Source: Bog-756 sp963734435 (GTDB lineage Bacteria; Actinomycetota; Acidimicrobiia; Acidimicrobiales; RAAP-2). From it: 64,000 nucleotides of DNA. The notes under the pieces are model-generated. The model was not told where the DNA came from, did not search any database, and saw only the letters and a list, made by a program, of their open reading frames with translations. The position numbers and the translations under genes were made by a program. The DNA lies in NCBI GenBank assembly GCA_963734435.1, contig CAVTHA010000010.1:393987-457986 (forward strand), in the 5' to 3' direction. Positions 28,115-37,191 of the stretch are shown in pieces (position 1 is the stretch's first letter; every line of letters starts with the position of its first letter).

Positions 28115-29319
28115 AGCTCCGGTTCGACCCAGTCGTGGAAGCCTTTGGCCAAGAGTTCCAGTCCTGGTTGCTCGAGAACCGACCCTCCATGGAAGAGATG
28201 GCTGCCGATCCGGCGCTCTCCTCCGCCCATGCACCGCAGTGGGCGCGGGACTGGACTCGGCGCATGTTCGACGCTGGATGGCTAGTCCCTGGTTGGCCTC
28301 CTGAGCGGGGCGGCCGCAACGCATCTCCGATCGAGCAACTGGTGTATCTGGAAGAGCTGGCCCGGGCAGAAGTTCCCCGGACCACCAACCCTCAGGGGCT
28401 CGGCATCATTGCACCTTCCCTGTTCGACTACGGCAGCGAGGCGCAGGTCCGGGAGTACGCCATGCCGTTGCTCAAGGGGGAGCGCACCGCTTGTCTGGGA
28501 ATGAGTGAGCCAGGGGCCGGCAGCGACCTCGCTGCCCTCTCGACGACCGCCGTGCTCGACGGGGATCAGTTCGTGATCAACGGCCAGAAGCTGTGGACAT
28601 CGGGGGCCAACTATGCCGACTTCTGCTTCCTGTTCTGCCGTACCGATCCAGGTGCCTTGAAGCACAAGGGCATCAGCGTGATCCTCGTCGACATGAACAC
28701 GCCCGGCGTGGTGGTGCGACCCCTGGGAGACATCGTCTCACCCGAGCATCCTGACCTCAACGAGGTGTTCCTGACCGAAGTGGTCGTTCCGGCCGCCAAC
28801 TTGGTCGGCACTCTCAACAACGGCTGGGCCATGGCCAACGGCTCCTTGGCCCACGAGCGCGGGATGCTCTGGGTCAGCGGAGTCGTCGAGCTGGAAACAT
28901 CGATGCGTCGCCTCCTCGACGCCGCTGAGGGTTGGCTGGTGCAGTTGCCGGTGCCAGAAAGAGCCGTGGCCGCCGAGGTGATCGCCGGCCTGTACACCGA
29001 CACCCAAGCGATCCGCTGCCTCGGGTACCGGGGGTTCGGCAAGCTCATGCGCGGTGGGAGCGCTCCCGAGCAGGCACTGATGAAGCTCTATACCAGCGAA
29101 ACCCGCCGCCGCCTGGGGTTGGTGGCGGCTGAAGTACAGGGTGCGGCGGCGATCACGTTGGAGCCGCCGGGGTCGGTGAGCCCGTTCGCCGCCGTCGACG
29201 ACGCACATACCTGGCTCGAGCAGTATTTCCGGTCCTTCGGTCTGACGATCTCCGGTGGCTCGTCGGAGATCCAGCGGAACATCATCTCGGAAAAGGTTCT
29301 CGGCCTGCCGCGTTCGTGA
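28111..29319 (+). CDS. acyl-CoA dehydrogenase (D)
   Basis: 402 residues starting at GTG 28111, which overlaps the stop of C; longer upstream frames lack family character. FGQEFQSWLLENRPSMEE, GWLVPGWPPERGGRNASP, MSEPGAGSDLAALSTTAVLD (FAD/acyl loop), FVINGQKLWTSGANYADF and the C-terminal ISGGSSEIQRNIISEKVLGL are the full set of catalytic-subunit motifs. Together C and D look like an alpha2beta2 actinobacterial dehydrogenase for a bulky acyl-CoA. Confidence 0.93.
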   Translation: MKLRFDPVVEAFGQEFQSWLLENRPSMEEMAADPALSSAHAPQWARDWTRRMFDAGWLVPGWPPERGGRNASPIEQLVYLEELARAEVPRTTNPQGLGIIAPSLFDYGSEAQVREYAMPLLKGERTACLGMSEPGAGSDLAALSTTAVLDGDQFVINGQKLWTSGANYADFCFLFCRTDPGALKHKGISVILVDMNTPGVVVRPLGDIVSPEHPDLNEVFLTEVVVPAANLVGTLNNGWAMANGSLAHERGMLWVSGVVELETSMRRLLDAAEGWLVQLPVPERAVAAEVIAGLYTDTQAIRCLGYRGFGKLMRGGSAPEQALMKLYTSETRRRLGLVAAEVQGAAAITLEPPGSVSPFAAVDDAHTWLEQYFRSFGLTISGGSSEIQRNIISEKVLGLPRS

Positions 29320-29375
29320 GTCCGGGCCGGCCCAGGCACTCGGGGCGACTCGCACCCGCTCGGCAGAAGCCCGCC

Positions 29376-31016
29376 TCAGCGGTCCACAGTCAGGAGCGCG
29401 CAACCGCCGGGCGTGCCGCCTCCGGTGGTGACCAAGGCGACCTCGACGCCTGGCACCTGACGATCGCCGGCCTCACCCCGGACCTGCAGGATCGCTTCGT
29501 GGATCAGGCCGAAGCCGTGCAATCGGCCGGCTGACAGTTGGCCGCCCCCGGTGTTGAGCGGAAGCTCGCCGTCCAGGGCGATCCTGGCTCCACCCTCCAC
29601 GAAGGGACCACCCTCGCCGATGGCGCAGAACCCGAGGGCCTCGAGCCAGCTCAGGCAATTGAACGTGAACCCGTCGTACAGCTGGGCCACGTCGACGTCG
29701 GCTGGTCCGAGCTCGGTGCGGGTCCAGAGGTGGGTCGCCGGCCCGATGACCTGTGGTTCGTGGCTCAGCGTCCCTTGGTCCCACGACAGGCGGTCGGAGA
29801 TCGCCGTCCCGACGGCATCGACGAGCACCGCAGGCCGGGCGGCATCAGGCGCCGCGTCGCGGGCCGAGACCACCACGGCCACCGCGCCATCGCAGGGCAC
29901 GTCGCAGTCGTACAGGCCGAAGGGGGTGGAGACCGGGCGGGCGGCCAGATACTCGTCCATGGTGAGCGGCTGGCGGTAGACGGCGAGCGGGTTGCGGGCG
30001 GCATTGGCCCGGGCGTTCACCGCGATGGCCCCGAGATGCTCCCGCCTGGTCCCGTACCTGGCAAAATGCTGCGAGGCGGCCATGGCGATCCAGTTGGCTG
30101 CGGAGAAGGCGCCGAACGGTGCCCGTCCCTCCATCATCCCCGACGCCCGTCCGCCGCCGGGTGGCGCCAGCCGGCCTGCCCGGACGAGCTGAGCATGGGT
30201 GGCCTCCCACACGGTGCGGAAGCAGAGCACGTGACGGCAAAGGCCGGCCGACACCGCCAGCATGGCCGCCACCAGAGCACCGATCTGGCCGGGCATTTCC
30301 GGAGCGCCGTTGTGCCACACCGGATCGAGTCGGAGGGCCTCGATGAGGGGACTCGCCCCACCCTCGGAGTGCCCTCCACCGGCAACGCCGGGGTAAGTCG
30401 AAAGACCGTCGACGTCGTCGAGGGTGAGGCCGGCGTCGCTCACCGCGGCCAGGCACGCCTCGATGGTGAGGGCCAGGGGCGGCCGCATGAGGCGTCGACC
30501 CACCTGCGAGATGCCGAGCCCGGTGATGGCACAGTCGTGCTCGAACCGGCGAGACGGAGGGCGCCCTCCCGGGCCGACGACGCCGCGTGGTTCAGGCACC
30601 GACCATTCCCCGTCGGGTTCGCCGGTCGGTTCGAAGAGCGGGAGCCACACGTCCTCTTGCTGCTCGAAGACCGCCCGGACCCGCAGGCCCAACCGGACCC
30701 GGTCCGGCTCGATGCCCACCAGATTGGTGGTCAGCCGGATGGAGGGGTCCTCGTCGATGGCCACGATGGCGACCACGTACGGCGGCGCCATGCCGGGCGT
30801 CCACTGCTGGTGGTTGATCGTGACCCCCACGACGACGGCCGTCCCGCCGACTTCGGCAATGCCCGTCTGCCCGGATCGGCAATACGGGCAGATCGGGGCG
30901 ACGGGAAAGCGGAGCCGCTGGCAGACCTGGCAGCGCTGGAAACGGAGCACCCCGTCCCCCCCGGCCTGCCAGAAAAAGGCGTTCTCCGGCGTGACGAGTG
31001 GAAGTGGTCGGCTCAT
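29376..31016 (-). CDS. DUF35 (zinc ribbon/OB-fold)-thiolase fusion protein
   Basis: 546 residues. Residues about 1-150 are a DUF35 protein: a rubredoxin-like zinc ribbon (CQVCQRLRFPVAPICPYC) and OB fold (VVVGVTINHQQWTPG, VVAIVAIDEDPSIRLTTNLV). Residues about 165-546 are a thiolase-superfamily, SCP2/Ltp2-like domain (AITGLGISQVGRRLMRPPLA, LYDGFTFNCLSWLEALGF, LNTGGGQLSAGRLHGFGLIH). In steroid side-chain loss the aldolase Ltp2 works with a separate DUF35 protein (ChsH2); here the two are one chain. The likely reaction is retro-aldol or thiolytic release of a short acyl-CoA. Start ATG at 31016 was chosen because family sequence begins there. Confidence 0.88.
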   Translation of the reverse strand: MSRPLPLVTPENAFFWQAGGDGVLRFQRCQVCQRLRFPVAPICPYCRSGQTGIAEVGGTAVVVGVTINHQQWTPGMAPPYVVAIVAIDEDPSIRLTTNLVGIEPDRVRLGLRVRAVFEQQEDVWLPLFEPTGEPDGEWSVPEPRGVVGPGGRPPSRRFEHDCAITGLGISQVGRRLMRPPLALTIEACLAAVSDAGLTLDDVDGLSTYPGVAGGGHSEGGASPLIEALRLDPVWHNGAPEMPGQIGALVAAMLAVSAGLCRHVLCFRTVWEATHAQLVRAGRLAPPGGGRASGMMEGRAPFGAFSAANWIAMAASQHFARYGTRREHLGAIAVNARANAARNPLAVYRQPLTMDEYLAARPVSTPFGLYDCDVPCDGAVAVVVSARDAAPDAARPAVLVDAVGTAISDRLSWDQGTLSHEPQVIGPATHLWTRTELGPADVDVAQLYDGFTFNCLSWLEALGFCAIGEGGPFVEGGARIALDGELPLNTGGGQLSAGRLHGFGLIHEAILQVRGEAGDRQVPGVEVALVTTGGGTPGGCALLTVDR

Positions 31017-31080
31017 GGTTTTCGGAAGCACCAACGATCGGCAGGCGGCACTCTTCGCCCCTTCCGGCCGCGGCTGCCAG

Positions 31081-32331
31081 CTAGGTCGACGGCGCCGAGG
31101 CCCGAGACCCGGGCTTGCCTTTCGAGACGATGGACACGTCGCGACCCGCGGCCTTGGCCCGGAGGGCGCCGACGGTGGCTTGATCTCTCGGAACGTGGGC
31201 AAAGGGGTCGTACTGGAAGACCCGCATCGCGTTGCGGTGAGTGATCTTGTCGATCTCCTCGTCGGAGCAGTCCACCAACGACTTCATCAGTTGCTCGGGC
31301 GAACTCGGCCAGGTCGAGTCGGAGTGCGGGTAGTCACACTCCCAGGTGACGTGGTCGATGTTGAGGTGGCGTCGGCTCTCGATACCGAATGCATCATCGA
31401 TGAAGCAGGTCACCACCCGCGAATTGAACACCTGGCTCGGGAGCTGGTCCCCGAAGTCCTGGCCGGTCCAGGCCCGATGGCGCTGGTACGAGTAGTCCAC
31501 CCGCTCGAGGAAGTAGGGAACCCAGCCGATTCCCCCCTCCGAGAGGGCAAATCGGAGATCGGGAAACTTGCGGAGGACCGGTGAGAACAGGAGGTCGGCC
31601 GCGGCCTGGACGATGTTGATAGGTGTGAGGACGATGGTCACGTCGAACGGCACGTCGGGAGCGGTCACGATGAGCTGACTGGACGAGCCGATGTGCAGGC
31701 ACACGACGATGCCCAGATCCGAACAGGCCTGCCAGAAGGGGTCCCAGTGGTCCGAGTGGAAGCTCGGGTAGCCGAGCTTCGACGGGTTTTCGGAGAAGGT
31801 CACGGCGTGGACGTCCTTCGTCGCCACCCGGCGCATCTCCTCGGCCATCCACTGCGGGTTCCAGATCGGCGCCGTGGCGAGCGGGATGAAGCGGCCCGGG
31901 TGGGTCCCGCACCACTCCTCGATGTGCCAGTCGTTGTAGGCCTGCAGCAAGGTCCGACCCAGCTCCTTGTCGTCCGGCCTGGCGAACAGTTGGCCGGTGA
32001 ATCCGGTGATGGACCCGAAGCAGAGCGAGCCCAGCACACCATTGGCATCCATGTCTTGGACGCGTTCGGAGACGTCGTAACAGCCGGGGCGCATCTCGGC
32101 TCGGGAGGTGGGCTCGAGGCCGTACTCGTCGGGCGGACGACCGGCAACCGCGTTGAGCCCGACGTTCCGCATCTCCACGCCAAGGAAGGACCACACCTCG
32201 GTCCCGTCCGGCTTCACGATGTACTTGGGGGCCTGGTCCTGGACGTTGGCCGGGGCCCACCGCTCGAAGAGGTGCGCCGGCTCGACCACATGATCGTCCA
32301 CGCTCACCAGGATGATGTCATCGATGTCCAT
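31081..32331 (-). CDS. amidohydrolase (amidohydrolase-2, decarboxylase/hydrolase-like)
   Basis: 416 residues; start ATG 32331 at the SVDDHVVEP metal motif (DxHxxE type). YDVSERVQDMDANGVLGSLC, DVHAVTFSENPSKLG, VCLHIGSSSQ, DLRFALSEGGIGWVPYFLER and WECDYPHSDSTWP complete the TIM-barrel metal site. Members include ring-opening hydrolases and acid decarboxylases such as ACMSD-like enzymes. It follows the DUF35-thiolase region on the same strand and faces the exporter operon head to head. Confidence 0.9.
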   Translation of the reverse strand: MDIDDIILVSVDDHVVEPAHLFERWAPANVQDQAPKYIVKPDGTEVWSFLGVEMRNVGLNAVAGRPPDEYGLEPTSRAEMRPGCYDVSERVQDMDANGVLGSLCFGSITGFTGQLFARPDDKELGRTLLQAYNDWHIEEWCGTHPGRFIPLATAPIWNPQWMAEEMRRVATKDVHAVTFSENPSKLGYPSFHSDHWDPFWQACSDLGIVVCLHIGSSSQLIVTAPDVPFDVTIVLTPINIVQAAADLLFSPVLRKFPDLRFALSEGGIGWVPYFLERVDYSYQRHRAWTGQDFGDQLPSQVFNSRVVTCFIDDAFGIESRRHLNIDHVTWECDYPHSDSTWPSSPEQLMKSLVDCSDEEIDKITHRNAMRVFQYDPFAHVPRDQATVGALRAKAAGRDVSIVSKGKPGSRASAPST

Positions 32332-32485
32332 TGGCCTCAGCACTGTACCCGGACTGTACCCGGCGGTCGCCAGCAGTGCCTCGGGCGGTGGCTGCCGCAC
32401 GACTACGCCTTGCCCGGAGCGAACCCGGACTCGGCCGCGGCCGCGGCACGATTTCGAAGCTCTTCGGGAATTGTGGCTCTCGCTC

Positions 32486-32517
32486 TTGACCTTGACGTTG
32501 CGTCAAGGTTCGACAAT
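32486..32517 (+). promoter_or_regulatory. MerR-type promoter and operator, apparently leaderless
   Basis: A -35 box TTGACC (32486-32491) and a -10 box GACAAT (32512-32517) are 20 bases apart, the overlong spacer of MerR-activated promoters. Between them lies the dyad CTTGACG-TTG-CGTCAAG (32491-32507). The -10 ends six bases before the ATG at 32524, so transcription should start at or next to the A of the start codon. The MerR gene at 34439 follows in the same gene set. Confidence 0.75.
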
Positions 32518-32523
32518 GGGCCC

Positions 32524-33585
32524 ATGACCGAGTTGAAGCAGGACCGATCACCTCACGAAGCAGCGACCGACACGGTCCGGCGCGGGATGCCATCAATCGC
32601 CGGCGCCGGCTCCACCTGGGCGATCGAGGCGCACGGTCTTCGCAAATCCTTCGGAAACCAGGTGGTGCTCGACGACATCGACTTCGCCGTGGCGAAGGGC
32701 ACGGTCTTCGCTCTCCTCGGACCGAACGGGTCGGGCAAGACCACCACGGTGCAGATCCTGAGCACCCTCCTCCCCGCCGACGGTGGCGTGGTGCGGGTAG
32801 CCGGCTACGACGTGACCCGACAACCCGACCTGGTGCGCCACTCCATCGGGGTTACTGGCCAATTCTCCGCCGTGGACAACCTGCTCACTGGGACGGAGAA
32901 CCTGCTGCTGATGGCGGACCTCGCCCACCTCGAGCGGGGGCCATGCGTCGCCGCACCACCGAGCTGCTCGAACGCTTCGAACTGGCACGTGCCGCAGACA
33001 AGACCGCGGCCACTTATTCGGGCGGCATGCGGCGCCGATTGGACCTGGCCATGACCCTGATCGCCGAGCCCCGGATCATCTTCTTGGACGAGCCGACGAC
33101 TGGTCTGGACCCTCGCAGCCGACACACCATGTGGGAGATCGTCCGCGAACTGACCGCCGACGGGGTCACCATCTTCCTCACCACCCAGCACCTCGACGAA
33201 GCCGACCGACTCGCCGATCGAGTCGCCGTACTCGACGGGGGGCATATCGTGGCCGAGGGCACCCCGACCGAGCTCAAACGGCGCGTTCCCGGTGGCCATG
33301 TCGAGCTTCATTTCGCCGACCCGGCCGCTCTCGTCGCCGCCACCGATGTGATCGGCCCGGACGGGGCGGAGCCCGACCTCAACACGCTGGTCCTGAAGGT
33401 ACCGACGGATGGCGCGGTCTCGTCTCTGCGAGAGTTCCTGATGCTGGTTGAACGAGGGCGGCGTGCCCGTCGAGTCGGTTTCGGTCCAGATGGCCGATCT
33501 CGACGACGTCTTCTTCACCCTGACCGGTCGAGCCGAGCACCGGTGCGACACCATCACCACCACCGATCGGAAGGAAGTCCGATGA
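32524..33585 (+). CDS. ABC-2 exporter ATPase (daunorubicin-resistance type), two frameshifts
   Basis: About 353 residues. WAIEAHGLRKSFGNQVVLDD, Walker A GPNGSGKTT, SIGVTGQFSAVDNLLTG (Q-loop), signature YSGGMRRRLDLAM, Walker B IIFLDEPTTGLD, H-loop TTQHLDEAD, then the C-terminal regulatory tail VPVESVSVQMADLDDVFFTL. This is the DrrA/antibiotic-export class. The frame breaks near 32935 (a G run one base short: LERGAMRRRTTELLE restored by one more G) and near 33448 (surplus G). It overlaps the permease start by ATGA. Confidence 0.9.
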
Positions 33586-34376
33586 GTACTGTCGGCTACG
33601 CCGTGCGGGACTCGACGACCATGTTGCGGCGGGACTTCCGCCATTCGCTGCGATACCCGGCCATGACCATCAGCGGCATGTCAGTGCCCATCATCTTCCT
33701 CTTGTTGTTCGTCGGCGTTTTCGGGAACACCCTGCCGCGCCGGAATCGCCGCCACACGCCTCGGCGCCACCAGCTACATCAACTACTTGACCCCCGGCAT
33801 CATCGTCATGACCGCCGGTGCCGCCGCCGCTGCCACCGCGGTGAACGTGTGCACCGACATGACCGAGGGCATCATCGCCCGGTTCCGTACCATGGCCATC
33901 ACCCGCACCGCCGTATTGACCGGCCAGGTCCTGGGCAGCCTCATCCGCACGCTCGTGAGCGGCGGCGTTGGTCGTAGCGGTGGCTGTCGCCCTGGGCTTC
34001 CGGCCGACCGCCACACCGATCGAGTGGGTGGCGGCCGCCATCATGTTCGCTTTGCTCACCCTGGCCCTGACCTGGTTGACGGTTGCATTCGGTCTGGTGG
34101 CCAAGACTCCAGCCGGAGCCAACAGCTTGTCGCTTCTGCCCCGAGTTCCTGCCTTTCGTGTCCAGTGCCTTCGTCCCTGCCGCTTCGATGCCGGCCGGTG
34201 TGCGCTGGTTCGCAGCCCATCAGCCGTTCACCCCCATCATCGAGACCCTCCGCGGGCTGCTCACCGGCACTCCCATCGGCAACAACGCCGTTATCGCTGT
34301 CGCTTGGTGTGCCGCGATCACCGCCGTCGGCTACCTGTGGGCTCGGTCCCGCTACGATCGCCTCCCGGCTCGTTGA
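33582..34376 (+). CDS. ABC-2 type exporter permease, about three frameshifts
   Basis: About 265 residues: MSTVGYAVRDSTTMLRRDFR, PAMTISGMSVPIIFLLLFVG, a GATSYINYLTPGIIVMTAGA loop, TEGIIARFRTMAITRTAVLT, VAAAIMFALLTLALTWLTVA, LPFVSSAFVPAASMPAGVRW and the closing ITAVGYLWARSRYDRLPAR. Six membrane spans, as in DrrB-type permeases. Breaks near 33735, 33965 and 34135 separate otherwise perfect segments. Works with the ATPase just upstream; substrate unknown. Confidence 0.85.
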
Positions 34377-34438
34377 CCGCCACTCCCTTCGGATGACATC
34401 GTGACAACGACGCTGCCCATGTGTAAGCGAGGTGACAG

Positions 34439-35189
34439 GTGATTCGCCCCACACTCACCATCGGACAGCTCGCCGCCTACGTAGGCGTCACCACGCCGAG
34501 CCATTCGGCACTATCACGCGCAAGGCCTGCTGCCAGAGCCCGCCCGGGATGCCTCCGGCTACCGTCGGTACGACGCCAAGGCGGTGGTCGACCTGGTCCG
34601 CGTCAAGACCCTGGCCGATGCAGGCGTGCCACTCGCCCGTATCGGCCATCTCCTGTCCGCCACACCGGACGAGTTCGCTTCAGCCGTGGCCACGATCGAT
34701 CGCACCTTGGCGAACAAGATCGGGGATCTGCAAGATCACCGAGCTCGCCTCGCCGACCTCACCCACGGCGAACGCCTGTTCCTGCCGAGTGACGTCGTCG
34801 ACATCCTGGATGAGATGCGAACCATGGGAGTCAGCGAACGAACGGTGCAGATCGAACGCGACGGGTGGATCCTGGCCGCCGCCATTTCCCCGGAGCTCGT
34901 TCCCGGATGGACCGAACAGAAAATGCAAGCCCTCGAGGATCCGGACTTCCGACGTCTCTACCTGGCGTGTGACGAAGCCCTGGACTGGGATCCGGACGAT
35001 CCCCGGCTCCCCGAGCTGGCGGCCCGGATGGCCGACTGGTCGGCCGACCATCCTCACTCCGGGGACAGTACGGAGCCCGACGATGACACCCTTGCCATGG
35101 TCGTCCAGCTCATGACGGCCGACGTCGCCGCCTCGTCACCGGCCTGGGAGCGACTCGGCAGTATGGTCCCCAAACGGATCGACCCGTAG
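34439..35189 (+). CDS. MerR-family regulator, one frameshift
   Basis: About 250 residues, GTG start after AGGTGACAG. TLTIGQLAAYVGVTT starts the winged helix, then in the next frame RAIRHYHAQGLLPEPARD and GYRRYDAKAVVDLVRVKTLA; a surplus C near 34497 splits them. The rest (VPLARIGHLL, coiled-coil helix to about residue 120, and an acidic effector domain of about 110 residues) has no metal-binding cysteines, so it is a TipA/BmrR-like drug sensor rather than a metal sensor. It most likely activates the exporter through the dyad at 32491-32507. Confidence 0.85.
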
Positions 35190-35202
35190 GACCGGGTTCG
35201 AT

Positions 35203-36186
35203 TCACGTGGTGTCCACAGCTCTCGATGAAGCCGACGCGGCCGCCTCCAGGTAGGGCCACGCCACGTCGGGGGGGAGCCCGCCGACCAGTGGCTGCAGGC
35301 CGAGAGGATGGCCCCGCCGAACGAGAGCGAGGGCCTCGTCGGGCGTCAGGATCTGGTAGGCGCCCCGCTCGGCGGCGAGCTCGTGGACCGTGCTGGCCGT
35401 CGACACCGACGCCGTCCCGCGCCGATGCGCGTTCCAAGCGGCATAGCTGGCCGCGTCGGCCAGGAGGTACTCGCCGATCTCTGCCCACGCCCGCTCGGGA
35501 TCGACGGCGACGAAGACAGTGAGGGGGACGCCAGCAGGAGGGAAGGTGCAGCCTGGACACTGCACACCCGCGGATCGGCCCTCGGCCCGGTAGGCCTCCT
35601 CAAGGCTCGAGTCGTGGGTCTCGGCCAGGAAGTACATGCCGAGCCTGCCCGCTCGCCGGGCGGCGGCCTCGGTCCCGCCTCCATAGGCCAGCACCGGTCC
35701 CCCTGGGGTGAAGGGAAGCGGCGTGACTCTGGCCGAGCCCCCGTCAACCTGCACCTCTTCGCCGGCCCAAAGGCGTCGAAGGATCCGGATCCGCCCTTCG
35801 ACCATCTCGCCTCGTCGCCGCGGCTCCACGGCGAACATGGCGAACTCTTCGGATCGGTAGCCGATTCCGACCACGTACGAGACACGGCCCTTGCTGATCA
35901 GGTCGACGACGGCCAGGTCCTCGGCCAGTTTCACTGGCTCGTGGAAGGCCAGCAACAGGGCGGCCACCGTGATGGGGAGCCGCTCGGTGCGCGCGGCGAT
36001 GGCCGCCGCCATCGGGATGGGCGAGGGCAGATATCCGTCCTCGACCCCATGGTGCTGAGAGAGCACCGCGGCGGCGGCGCCGTGGTCCTCGGCCCATGCG
36101 CACATATCGATGGCCGCCGCATAGAGCTCAGCCCGACGACTCGGGTCCGCCGTGGCGGATCGCATGGCGAATCGCATGGTGTACAT
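35203..36186 (-). CDS. LLM-class (F420-type) oxidoreductase
   Basis: 327 residues: MRFAMRSATADPSRRAELYA, CAWAEDHGAAAAVLSQHHG, PITVAALLLAFHEPVKLAED, LAVVDLISKGRVSYVVGIGY and VLAYGGGTEAAARRAGRLGM, the luciferase-like barrel with its flavin/F420-binding strands. Cofactor by family. It is convergent with the MerR gene and its own neighbours give no clue to the substrate. Confidence 0.87.
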   Translation of the reverse strand: MYTMRFAMRSATADPSRRAELYAAAIDMCAWAEDHGAAAAVLSQHHGVEDGYLPSPIPMAAAIAARTERLPITVAALLLAFHEPVKLAEDLAVVDLISKGRVSYVVGIGYRSEEFAMFAVEPRRRGEMVEGRIRILRRLWAGEEVQVDGGSARVTPLPFTPGGPVLAYGGGTEAAARRAGRLGMYFLAETHDSSLEEAYRAEGRSAGVQCPGCTFPPAGVPLTVFVAVDPERAWAEIGEYLLADAASYAAWNAHRRGTASVSTASTVHELAAERGAYQILTPDEALALVRRGHPLGLQPLVGGLPPDVAWPYLEAAASASSRAVDTT

Positions 36187-36306
36187 GTCACTGTCCTAGT
36201 CCACCGGGCAGGCGGAAGCTCCTTTTGAGAAGTCATGCTCCCGGGCAGGTTCGACGCTCGGCCATGTCGATGGCACATGCCGAGAGCATGCGTCAGACTT
36301 GAACTG

Positions 36307-37116
36307 ATGGCCCTCTTCGCAGTCCAATGGGCGACGATCGCTTCCTTGGCCACCGCGGCCGGCACGCTCGTGTTGGCTATCGCCACCTTCACCGCGGTGC
36401 GATCGTCCAACCGATCGGCGCGCATAGCGGAGGTGGCGCTGCAGGAACAACGACGACCTCTCCTCGCTGCGTCCCGCCTGGACGATCCCGTCCAGAAGAT
36501 CATGTTCCTCGAGAGGAATTGGGTAAATGCCTCAGGTGGGCGCGGCGTCGTGGAGCACAACGACGGCATCGTGTACCTCGCCATCAGCTTGAGAAACGTG
36601 GGCAGCGGAATCGCCGTCTGTCAGGGTTGGGCGGTGATACCAGAGTCGACTTCATCCTTGAGCTATCCCACTCACACCCCGGTCGAGGAGTTCCACCTTC
36701 AGTCGCGGGATCTGTACGTCCCCGCCGGTGATATCGGCATGTGGCAGGGAGCCCTTCGCAACCCGGACGATCCGCTTCGCGTGCGCACTGTTGACGCGAT
36801 CGAGACGGGCCAGCCGATCACGGTGGAGCTGCTCTATTCCGACCAGGTCGGTCGCCAGCGGACGATCTCCCGGTTCGGACTGATCCCCGCGAACGACACG
36901 TGGCTCGCCAGCCTGAGCCGACACTGGTATCTCGATTGGGACGGCCCCCGCCCCGAGAGCCTCACGCTGGCGGCGGCCCAGGCGGTGCTCCACGACCATG
37001 AGGCGGCTACCGAGAGGCGGGCAGCACCGGAAAGCGAGCCCGCCGTTGCGAACACCGGCAGCCCAGAAGATGCTCAGGGCGAGCAGCTGAGCCGTGGAAC
37101 CGAACCCGCGACGTGA
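36307..37116 (+). CDS. hypothetical protein with N-terminal membrane segment
   Basis: 269 residues. The start ATG 36307 (MALFAVQWATIASLATAAG) gives one membrane helix (about residues 6-30) then SSNRSARIAEVALQEQRRPL, a beta-rich domain with IVYLAISLRNVGSGIAVCQG and a low-complexity Pro/Glu/Ala tail. It has the look of actinobacterial hypothetical proteins with one helix and a cytoplasmic sandwich domain; the function is not known to me. No ribosome site is clear, so the start could be earlier. Confidence 0.65.
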   Translation: MALFAVQWATIASLATAAGTLVLAIATFTAVRSSNRSARIAEVALQEQRRPLLAASRLDDPVQKIMFLERNWVNASGGRGVVEHNDGIVYLAISLRNVGSGIAVCQGWAVIPESTSSLSYPTHTPVEEFHLQSRDLYVPAGDIGMWQGALRNPDDPLRVRTVDAIETGQPITVELLYSDQVGRQRTISRFGLIPANDTWLASLSRHWYLDWDGPRPESLTLAAAQAVLHDHEAATERRAAPESEPAVANTGSPEDAQGEQLSRGTEPAT

Positions 37117-37191
37117 ACAGGTGTGTTGCTCGACCCTCGGATCCGAGCCATCTACGGAGAACTGCTCGCTCGCGGGGAACCCAGCTGCTGG

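Noticed and set aside
29538..31244. A 568-codon plus-strand frame opposite the DUF35-thiolase
   Set aside because: It is the shadow of the thiolase gene; composition is Gly/Arg/His-rich with no motif.
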